Shown here: in pieces, positions 32,670 through 42,405 of the stretch
Position numbering within the stretch: the first letter of the stretch is position 1
Layout: each line of letters starts with the position of its first letter
Assembly (NCBI RefSeq): GCF_033568475.1
Contig: NC_133123.1
Coordinates: 157,557,753 to 157,621,752, forward strand
Direction of reading: 5' to 3'
Origin: Henckelia pumila
Taxonomy: Eukaryota; Streptophyta; Magnoliopsida; Lamiales; Gesneriaceae
Length of the DNA: 64,000 nucleotides
Notes under the pieces: generated by a model
What the model saw: the letters and a program-made list of their open reading frames with translations, nothing else
What the model was told of the DNA's origin: nothing
Databases searched by the model: none
Translations under genes and position numbers: made by a program

Positions 32670-34106
32670 TTCTTGATATGAGCAGTACATATGAAATCTT
32701 TTAAACCCTCCTCAACTATGTAGTCTCATACCTACAAAGTCTCAGAATCCCCTCTCATTCCGGCACGGGATCGGTTCATTCATGTCTCCCTCCGCCTAGA
32801 AGCCTTTCAGGAGCCGCTCATTGTCCGTGCAACCTCTTGGCACCGGCGATCACTCCCCACCTCTTTAGCCCCGGGCGTCACATTGATGGCTCCAAGGATA
32901 GCCGTAAAATTTGACACGATCACCGCGCCGATACAACTCGAACACTTGGCCTTAAGGGCTCCAAGGATAGCCTCAACACAACACTTGGCTTCACACTCAA
33001 GTGCTTACAACAATAGCACAACACACTTGGCTTCACACTCAAGTGTTTACAACAATAGCACAACCAACTCACAAACTATTTTTACAAACATTTTCAAATA
33101 CTTGAATATATCACACACACACTTTGATAGTGAGAAATTGCTTGCAAAGGAGAGAAGAGATGAGTTGAGATGTCACCAAATGAACTTGGATGGCCTCTAT
33201 TTATAGTTGACAAAGTTTTGAATCTGATTTGAGTGCTTGGAGCGTGTGGTAAGAAGTCAAGAAGTGACACAAAGTGTTCGGCACCGCTGCCTTCTTTTTC
33301 CCAGCACTGAGCAGATTTTGTGGAAAAATCATATCTTCCAATCTAACCGTTGGATTGATCTGAAATTTGAACTGAAGCTTTAAAACATCCAGATATTCAT
33401 TCTGAATGGTGGAGATTTGATTTAAACGAAACATTTCCAGTAATTTTCGGAAGTCGCTTCATCATGTTTTCGAACCTGTTCTGTGCAACAAATTTGAAAA
33501 ACTCATATCGCTTAATCCATCCGTTGGATTGACCTGAAATTTGGACAGAAGCTTTATAACAGCATATTACCAAATCTGATCGGTGAAGATTTGATTTGGA
33601 TTTCTCAAACATTCCCAGTTATTTTCTGAAGTCGAATCTTCATGGTTTCGTTCCTTGCAGAAGTGGGTACTGTGCCGCATATATGGAAAAATTCATATCT
33701 CTCATTCTAGCCGTTGGATTGCTCTCAAATTTGGACAGTACTGGTAACACTTCTTTATCTAGATTATGACTGGTGAAGATCTGATTTGGAGTCATAAAAA
33801 ATTTCCAGTAATTTTCGGAAGTTGCTGCTCCATACTTTGGCTTCTTCTTGTCTTTTTCTTCATATCTCTTAACAATGTTCCATCCATTCAATGAGCAATA
33901 CAAGACTTTATAAATACATGTATAGCTTCAAAATAACTTTTAATAATTTATTTTTTAATAAATCTAATCTGCAAAATCTCACTTTAAATGGTTAGTAACA
34001 ATTAACCGAGTTTTGTAATCATCAAAACATAATATTATGAGACTTGTTAATGCATTAAAAACATTAATCTCATCACACGAGATTTGTATGTGTTTAAGGC
34101 GTAACA

Positions 34107-34553
34107 ATCTTTCCCTTTTTGATGATCACAAAACTTGGTTAAATAGGAGAAATAAATGTACAATATTAAATAAAAATTTAAATTTGCACAATATAATTGC
34201 ATGAATAAAACTCTCCCTAAATTAAACAATTAGCTAAGAAGAGAATGTTTATCAAATAACCAATTTTATTCTCCATGCATTTAACCGAACTAACTCTCTC
34301 CCTTAGTTAAAGTATTTAACCAAACTAATTCTCCCCCTTTTTGTGATAATCAAAAAGACTGGAAAAATAAATGCAAAACAAGAGAATTGAAATATAATTT
34401 CTAAAAAGCAACACATAAATTTCACATAAAATGTGAGCTTTATAACTTTGAATAAATACAATTAATTTGTATTTACCAACATTAAATTGCTCGAATTTAA
34501 TATTAAGCTTCCCCTTAATATGATATTAAATTTAAACTTATGTCTACAAGCGA
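34107..34553 (-). promoter_or_regulatory. Multiple polypurine tracts before the Sirevirus 3' LTR
   Basis: On the minus strand, purine-rich tracts occur at about 34340-34352 (AAAAAGGGGGAGAA), 34300-34310 (AAGGGAGAGAG), 34207-34215 (AGGGAGAG) and next to the LTR at 34107-34124 (AAAAAGGGAAAGA). Sireviruses are known for repeated polypurine tracts upstream of the 3' LTR, and this matches. No env-like frame is present between pol and the LTR. Confidence 0.6.
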
Positions 34554-37500
34554 TTACAACTCAATCATGCCAAGTTCACCACGCAAACGAATAAAAGTAT
34601 TTTCATCTAGTGGTTTTGTAAAAATATCAGCAATTTGATTAGTTGTGTCAACATATTGAAGTTCAACTTCATTTCGTTCGATGTGGTCACGAATAAAATG
34701 ATGACGAATGTCAATATATTTGGTGCGCGAATGTTGAATCGGATTCTTTGTTAGACATATGACGCTTGTGTTGTCACAGAAAATAGGGATTTTTGAAAAA
34801 GAGACGTCATAGTCGAGCAATTGATGCTTCATCCAAAGAATTTGCGCACAACAACTACCAGCAGCCATATATTCGGCTTCGGTCGTTGACAACGCAACAC
34901 AGTTTTGCTTTTTGGAAAACCAAGAAACTAAACAGTTTCCTAAAAAGAAACAGGTTTCACTAGTGCTTTTCCTATCCACCTTATATCCACCAAAGTCGGC
35001 ATCACAATAAGCTTTTAAATCAAAGAAAGAATTTTTTGAATACCACAAGCCGAGATTTGGAGTATTTGAAAGATATTTGAAAATGCGTTTTAAGGCGAAC
35101 AAATGTGATTCCTTTGTACATGATTGAAATCGTGCACACAAGCAAACACTAAACATAATGTCTGGTCTACTAGCAGTAGCATATAATAAGGAGCCAATCA
35201 TTCTACGAAAGGAAGATTGATCTACAGATTTACCATTTTCATCCTTGTCGAGTCTGATTGCTGTGCTCATTGGTGTGGATGATGATTTTGTGTTCTCCAT
35301 CCCAAACTTCTTTAGAATCTCCTTGATGTATTTGCTTTGGTTCACAAAGAGCCCATCTTTGCATTGTTTGATTTGCAATCCGAGAAAATAATTAAGTTCC
35401 CCCATCATGCTCATCTCAAAGTGATCCTGCATCAACTTAGAGAATTTTTGACAAAGAGTTTCATTAGTAGAACCAAAAATTATATCATCAACATAAATTT
35501 GCACAATCAATAAATCATCTTTGACATGTTTGGTAAACAAAGTAATATCAATCTTTTCTCTTGAAAAATCATTTGAAATAAGAAAAGTTGATAGTTTTTC
35601 ATACCAAGCTCGAGGAGCTTGTTTCAAACCATACAAAACTTTGTTTAGTCTATACACATGATCAGGTAATAATGCATCAACAAAACCATCAGGTTGTTCA
35701 ATATAAAATTCCTCTTTCAATTCACCGTTAAGAAATGCACTCTTAACATCCATTTGAAATAACTTAAAATTTCTAGAGCAAGCAAAAGCAAGTAACATGC
35801 GAATATATTCTAGTCTATCAACAAGCGCATAAGTCTCATCATAATCAATGCCTTCTTCTTGACTATATCCTTTAGCTACAAGCCTAGCTTTATTTTTAGT
35901 GATAGTGCCATGCTCGTCAAGTTTATTCCTAAACACCCATTTAGTTCCTATGATAGATCTATCGTGCGGCCTAAGAACAAGATTCCAAACATTATTGCGT
36001 TTAAACTCATTCAACTCATCTTGCATATCAATAATCCAAGAATCATCTAATAAAGCATCATCAATACACTTAGGTTCAACATGCGAAACAAAAGCAAGAT
36101 GATTGCAAATATTATTAAGAGAAGAACGAGTGGTTACATCCTTCGAAGGACTTCCAATAATAAGATCTATAGGATGATCTTTGTGAAGCGTCCAATCCTT
36201 CGGAAGAGGTATTTCCTCAACAGAAACATCTATATCATTTAGGCTTGAGGAAGCCAACTCTTCTTCGAGTAATTCTACATCATCAATGTTAGTGCGAACA
36301 ATAGTAGACATAGATTCATCAAAAATAACATGCATAGATTCTTCAACAAGTAAAGTGCGTTTATTAAAAACTCTAAAGGCCTTACTTGAGGTAGAATATC
36401 CGAGAAAGATACCTTTGTCAGATTTGGCATCAAATTTGCCAAGGTTGTCCTTACCATTGTTATGTATGTAGCATTGCTCGAAAGTAAGAAATGTTAGGCT
36501 TTCTCCTTCTCCATAATTCATATGGAGTTTTTTTGAGAATTGGCCTTATTGATACGCGATTGATAATGTAACAGGCAGTGTTCATTGCTTCAGCCCAAAA
36601 ATATTTTGGTAGAGAATGCTCACATATCATGGTCCTCGCAATCTCCACAAGTGTCCTATTTTTCCTCTCAACGACCCCGTTTTGTTGAGGAGTCCTAGGA
36701 CAAGAAAAATTATGACCGATGCCTTTCTCTTCACAAAATTTTTAAAAACTCTCATTTTGAAATTCAGTTCCGTGGTCACTACGGATCTGCTTTATTGAAA
36801 GATTTTTTTTATTCTCAACACGTTTCACAAAAGTTTTAAAATAATCAAAGACATCATTTTTGTGGGCTAAAAACAATGTCCACGTGAATCGTGAAAAATC
36901 ATCCACAATGACAAATGCATAAAGCTTCCCTCCTAGGCTAGCGTTCCTCGAGGGACCACATAGATCTAGGTGAAGAAGTTCAAGGGGCATAGAAGTTGAT
37001 ATAAAATTTTTGCTTTTAAAAGATTCCCTTGTATGTTTGCCAAGTTGACATGTATCACAAATAGAATCTAATTTTAAATTGAGTTTTGGCATACCAACAA
37101 CTAAATCAAGTTTAAAAAGTTTTTCTATGGTACTAGGACCAACATGACCTAGTCGTCTATGCCAAAGAATGTTGTTATCAACATTCAAAGATACAAGGCT
37201 TTTAATATTTGATAAAGATAAATTATTTAAAAAAACCTTGTATACATTTTCACTTCTATATCCTTTGAAATTTATGGATTTGTCAGTCATGAGTGATATA
37301 GTGCAGTGTTGGGGAGTGAATTTGACTTCATAACCTCTATCGCACAATTGACTTATGCTTAGTAGATTATGCTTAAGTCCTTTCACTAGGAGTACATCAT
37401 CAATTAAGCAGGATTTAGAAATACCTATTGAGCCGATTCCTTCGATAACTCCTTTGTTGTTGTCTCCAAAGGTGACAGATCTCTTCTCCTTTGGTTTGAT

Positions 37501-37560
37501 GGATTGTAGAAGCTCCTTGTTTCCCGTCATATGTCTAGAACATCCACTGTCTAGATACCA
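34554..37560 (-). pseudogene. Sirevirus pol: integrase, reverse transcriptase, RNase H, broken
   Basis: Reading down the minus strand: 37530-36742 has the GAG-pre-integrase and the first part of integrase (W-H-R-R-L-G-H, C-D-T-C-Q-L-G-K-H, H-L-D-L-C-G-P, I-R-S-D-H-G-T-E-F). A TAA follows N-E-S-F at about 36740. Integrase continues (P-Q-Q-N-G-V-V-E-R-K-N-R-T-L, A-C-Y-I-I-N-R-V) to a frameshift near 36470-36520. The frame from 36521 then gives the RT ([33 protein letters not shown]) and RNase H ([10 protein letters not shown], ending A-D-I-F-T-K-P-L). The RT/RNase H part alone is 600+ residues and undamaged. Confidence 0.88.
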
Positions 37561-38040
37561 TATGCTAGGGAGAACATTTTTCCTATTTCCCTACAAAAAA
37601 TTTATTTTGGTACCCTTTAGTTCTTTTGGGTCCACAGTGTTAGAAAAGAGAGATACAAAATAGACTTTTTAGAGTTCAGTCTCTCATAGCAACATCATCG
37701 CCACTTTCTAAGAGTGCTCCCAGTAGTAGGTAGGGCTATGCCTCTTTAAAAACCTATTTTCTTGGACAGAGCAACGTTCATCAGGAAGACCAGTTGCTTC
37801 AAGGAAATTTAAACCGGTCTATGATGAACTCCCTTAGATCATGATCTCATAATGCCAACTGATGAGTTGTTAAGTACTCTTAGGCCTCCATTTCATATAG
37901 CTCTTTTGATTATATTGAAATCTTAAAGATCTATATTTATGTCTAACATGTCCTATTTTATAACAATAAGAGCATGTAGGGGATAATCTCATTTTGCTTT
38001 TGCAATTAGACTAGTAAAGTCAATTGATGACTTTTGATGA
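37561..38040 (-). pseudogene. Sirevirus gag/protease segment left of the inner copia insertion
   Basis: On the minus strand, near 38030-37900, a frame gives I-D-F-T-S-L-I-A-K-A-K in one register and C-S-Y-C-Y-K-I-G-H-V-R-H-K-Y (a CCHC-type knuckle) in another. A decayed protease region follows down to 37560. The block 37983-38028 repeats 47371-47416 on the far side of the inner element. Confidence 0.65.
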
Positions 38041-39848
38041 CTAAGGGTTTTGATGACTCTTTGTATAAACAATCTTTTGTTTAATATAATTTATACTTTT
38101 ATTAATGGCAATGACTTTATCTTTCTTCATATTGTTATATTGTGATATACTATTGTTGTTTTGATAAAGACCTTGAATATACCATAGTATATGTAAGATG
38201 TGGTAGAACATGGAGATGTCTATCATGAAACACATCTTATAGTCACTGTATATTCTAAACTATTCCTAGTCGATTGAGCCGTCCGATAATAAGGATAAGG
38301 ATCGCTCGAGTTTGAGACTAGCATTTGCGATGCAGAGTACCACGTTTCATTGGTAAGGAACATAGAGATGTTCGAAGCATGCAAATGGATATTCATACGA
38401 TGAATGATCGAACTACCCTATCCGGACTTTCCAAGTGGTTATCACTTATCGAGTGGATAAAGTCCGCGGTTTTGGTTGTACACCATTAGTCCTTACTACT
38501 TGAAACATCATTGAGACTCTATATGATAGTACTGTGCTTTGACTCGTTTACCAACTCTATTGGGGTCATCAGGTGTCGGGATTGGGTACAGTTACAACAC
38601 ATATAGGAGTCGATGCTTTGTTGTCAAGGATTCACCACATACTTGCGAGTGTGGATATCCTATGCGATCTGAGGAGATATTAGTGTGACGAATCTCTGGC
38701 CAGAGTACATGATGTGTTTTAAGAAATGGTTTCTTAGTAACACATGCGATGTCACTATTTGATCTTCAAGATGTATTGCATAGTTATCGAATCTCGAACG
38801 ACTCTCGATATACCAATGGTTGTTGATTCGATCGGGATATATGGATAAAGGGACCGTACTGTACGCTAACCAAAATCTATTGGTTCTTGCAGGCACTATC
38901 AGTGATACCTAGGGAATCATGGGGCGATGTTGCTAGGCGCTCTTACCATGATTCGATGGGCAAGTCGAAAATTGTTGTTCCGAGTCACAAGGAGTTGTGA
39001 GCCCACAGCTAGCTGTATCTCTGAACCATTGAGGGTCACACAGAGTAATGGATTTTTAATCCCCGTTGAGATAGTTAAATTTAAAGAGTTAATTTTAATG
39101 AACAAAGAAGTTGGTTTTCTTAATTATGAGTAGAGGAGTAAGATTTCCTAAAATGACATAGGGATGGACATTTTTGGAAATCACTGAATTCGGATTCAGA
39201 AAAATTTATCTTGACTTTAAAAGGTGCAGAAATGGTTTCTGTGCACATTGGTGAAATCGGTTTATCAATCGGAGTCACGATGAATTTTATATTAATTTTT
39301 GAACATGCGGGCTTTGCTTGTCGGGCTTGAACTTATGACTAATGGGCCCTAAGCTGTTAGTGGCCTACATTATAAATAAGTTATTGCAGTACAGAAATTA
39401 CACACAACAGGTCACAATTTTCGAAAAAACCCTATTTTTCTCTCAGTAGTGGCCGCCCCCTTCTCCCCTCTGCTCGGAAAATCCATTCTGTGAATTTTGA
39501 ATTGTAGTCTGGTTTAACGGATCAAATTCGTTAATCTCTTCGTAGAAACTTCTGATAGATTTTCTAGTGCAATCTATCAGAGGGATTAAATATCCGTTCG
39601 TGGACCTGATTGAAGAACAGTTCGTCCATCAGTTCCAGGGATATACAACAAGAGCAGAGAAATCTGTTGGTGTCCATAATCTCGCTTCGAGATTGGAGGT
39701 AAAAATTTTATAATCGTTATTTAATTTTTACACACACAATTTAATCGTAAGGTTGATACCCATTATGGAATCGTTCCATATAAAAATTTTAAACTTCCGC
39801 TGCACCGGGTATCAATCCTAATTGATCTGATCGCCGCGTTCTCCAACA
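38041..39848 (+). repeat. Left (5') LTR of the inner copia element, 5'-truncated
   Basis: Begins CTAAGGGTTTTGATGACTC, which is position 35 of the right LTR, and ends CTCCAACA directly before the primer-binding site. It is preceded by a short filler, GACTTTTGATGA, that resembles sequence just inside the LTR. Small open frames on either strand are LTR by-products. Confidence 0.88.
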
Positions 39849-39862
39849 GTGGTATCAAAGCC

Positions 39863-41601
39863 AGGTTGCTCAGATCAAGCGATTAAATTAATCGATTGTA
39901 CAAAAATTTTTAAGCCTCGGTTTTTGAAACAAAATAAATATTTTAAAAATAAAAAAAAAATTTCGGGCAAAAACCCGGGCAGCGATGGTCACTGCCCCGG
40001 GCAGCGCACGGCGCTGCCCGGCCCGACCCGATTAGGGCGCGGGCAGCCCGGGAATGTCCCGGGCGGCTCGCGGGAAAAATTAATTTTTTAATTTTTAAAT
40101 TAAATTTTAATATGTTAAAATTCTATTTTTGGTCCGATCGAAAATTGTTTTTGATTGGTCCACGAGGCGTCGGATCGAATTGTTCGAGTCCGAAAATTTT
40201 AAAATTGATTTTTGGATAAATTTGAATTTTTGGAAAATTTAAATATTTTATCCGTTAAATTGAATTTTGAAATTAATTATTTTTGGTACAATTGATGATA
40301 AGATATGATCTTATGGATATATTGAGTAAAATATGATTTTATGTATAAAATTGGATTTTATAGATAAAATATGATTTTATTTGATAAAAAGATAAAATAT
40401 GATTTTGTATATAAAATAAGATTTTATGTATGAAATATGATTTTATCCTTTTAAATTTAAATTGCCATTGCATGTTATCCAATAAATTAATTTTGAATTA
40501 AATGTTATTGGATAAGGATGATCGATTGCCATGACCAATTTTGTAGGTGTATGTTAGGAATTTACATTTTTTTTTATTGTTGTTGGATTTATTAATGGGC
40601 CTGGTTTATGGCCCAATATGAATTGTCATATGTAATAAAAGTGGGCTTGGTTTATGGCCCGTTCCCATCCCTTAAAAATGTATCCCCTACTTGTCATTGT
40701 TATTTATTGTAAATACATTAGATTTAGTGGGAGATCAAGATTTGAAGATGGAGGTGGGCCCAGCAGATAATAAAGACAGAAGAAATGTAAATTGGAAGCT
40801 CAATGTAATAGGATTGCATTGCATACTGCATATTACCTAGGATTGGACTAAGACTCGTGATTGGCAACCACGGGTCGATTAGAAATGGAATCGATCATCC
40901 TATATAATATGTGATATTATAGTTGTATGCATGTTTTAGACAAAATTGTGTGAATCCGACAAGCATACAAAATTTTAAAAATGATGAGACAAATTTTCAT
41001 AATTAAAATCCCTCATTTTAAATATGATTTAAAATTGATATCAAGATAAATAAAGGAAATTTAAATTTGTTTAAATGTTCCTACCTTCCATCAACGATCA
41101 ATGTATGAGATGCTACCCGCGGATACGGTCCGGCTCATATTATTGGGGGGGCCCGTTCGTCGGAAAGCTGTACATTGGATCGACACATGTTGTAAGTTGG
41201 GTGGAACTCCCATGGGATCGGCTCATATTATTGGGGGATCCACATGGCGACCGTCCATCACAACTTAATATTGATGGGTCATCTTGACATGTCACAATAA
41301 ACGGCGTCATATTATTGGGCCTTTATTGGACATGAGGTAAAAACATGGAGGTTGCTTTGGAAGCAATTGGGCTCTACCTTTTGAAAATTATGGTTGGCTG
41401 ATATTATTCGGGACCATAGATTGTCAATTGGACTCCATGTTCTCACTAAGGAAAACAGTTTCCCGTTTTCACTAGAGGGTAGTGAAATCGTTAAAATAGT
41501 GGGAGTGAGATTCATAAAATAAATTTCGCCTATTTTATGTCTTAGTAAATTGCTTAAACAATCACTGATATTTGTCTGTTTCTTTTCAGTATTTCATAAA
41601 G
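39863..41601 (+). promoter_or_regulatory. Long leader of the inner copia element
   Basis: Between the PBS and gag lie 1.7 kb of untranslated leader. It has a GC-rich block with CCCGGGCAGC repeats (39963-40077), an AT-rich array of ATAAAATATGATTTTAT units (about 40315-40460), and four copies of a CGGCTCATATTATTGGG motif at about 41131, 41219, 41302 and 41396. No long open frame is present. Such leaders may hold packaging or dimerisation signals (inference). Confidence 0.6.
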
Positions 41602-42405
41602 ATGAATTCGCGTAATCCACTTTTCTCGATCCTCGAACAAAATAAGTTGACTGGCGCAAACTATACGGAATGGTTCCGTAAGTTGAAGATTGTCTTGACT
41701 TCGGAGAAGATGCTCTACGTGTTAGAAAAATCTCCTCCGAAGGAAGCACCAGCTGACATAAGTCCGGAAGAGTTAGCCAAACTTGATACATGGTGGGACC
41801 ATGATATCAAGGCCAAATGCTATATGCAAGCATCGATGTCTGATGAACTCCAGAGGCGATTTGAGGACACCGTGAATGCTGCTGACATTCACGTACAACT
41901 CAAGGAACTTTTTGGGGCTCAATCGAGGGCTGAAAGGTTCGCTACTGTAAAGGAGCTAATGAAGTGTCGCATGCGTGAAGGGACTTCGGTCCGTGATCAT
42001 GGGTTACGAGTGATTTGGCTCATACAGAAGTTGGTAACCCTTGATTTGGTGTTGGAGCATGAACTCAACGTGGACTTACTACTTCTGTCTCTTCCTTCTT
42101 CGTTTGATGGATTTGTGGTGAATTTCAATATGAACAAGATAGAGGCCTCCCTTGAAGAGATGGTCAATATGCTTGTGACATATGAATCCACATTAAAGAA
42201 GGATAAACCGGCTTTCTTGGTGGGCTCCTCTTCTTCTGCTAAGAAGGGGCCAAGTACAAAGGGTAAGAAACGTTCTGCCCCACCCAAGAAAATCGAACCC
42301 GAGAAAATTACAAGACAAAGGCTTCAAACATGGAAAAATCCAAGGATGTTTGCCATTACTGCAAGAAGCCCGGTCATTGGAAGCGTAACTGCAAGGAATA
42401 TCTAG
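41602..42405 (+). pseudogene. Inner copia gag
   Basis: Starts M-N-S-R-N-P-L-F-S-I-L. The Met at 41602 fits copia gag better than the upstream one. It includes Y-T-E-W-F-R-K-L-K-I-V-L, the UBN2/retrotran_gag core (V-K-E-L-M-K-C-R-M-R-E-G) and a basic Lys/Pro tail. The frame then shifts by one base near 42330-42400, so the zinc knuckle C-H-Y-C-K-K-P-G-H-W-K-R-N-C falls in the pol frame. In an active element gag and pol form one polyprotein. Confidence 0.85.

Larger units (their letters stand above)
32053..32882 (-). mobile_element. Cassandra TRIM retrotransposon with 5S-rRNA-like LTRs
   Basis: Two 380-bp LTRs (32053-32432 and 32503-32882) start TGTAACGACC and end GGGCGTCACA in plus-strand view, and differ at only about three positions. 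The 70-bp interior holds, on the minus strand, the primer-binding site TGGTATCAAAGCC directly after the LTR and a purine-rich tract before the other. The target duplication TTGAT is at 32048-32052 and 32883-32887. The uninterrupted site TTGATGG is present in the sister LTR at 48972. Each LTR carries a 5S rRNA-like stretch on the minus strand. No coding capacity, as is normal for Cassandra. Confidence 0.93.
31802..34106 (-). repeat. Sirevirus 3' LTR, interrupted by Cassandra
   Basis: The LTR is about 1470 bp once the 835-bp Cassandra insert plus TSD is removed. It contains a 42-bp tandem pair (ACACTTGGCTTCACACTCAA, 32981-33064) and three diverged units of about 175-190 bp. Each unit has a CCGTTGGATTG core (near 33348, 33521 and 33711) followed by CAGTWATTTTCKGAAGT. 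Small reading frames in it are by-products of these repeats. Confidence 0.9.

Noticed and set aside
31340..33840. CRISPR-like regularly spaced repeats
   Set aside because: Repeat units are long, few and contiguous, and the DNA is plant nuclear; no spacer structure.
33201..33903. Open frames with repeated F-Q-I-N-P-T-V-R-like segments in the Sirevirus LTR
   Set aside because: Translation of the three-unit LTR repeat, present in both LTRs; not protein coding.
38660..39133. Several 60-80-codon frames in the copia LTRs, present twice (also 46183-46656)
   Set aside because: They recur only because the LTR is repeated; no domain and no codon bias.
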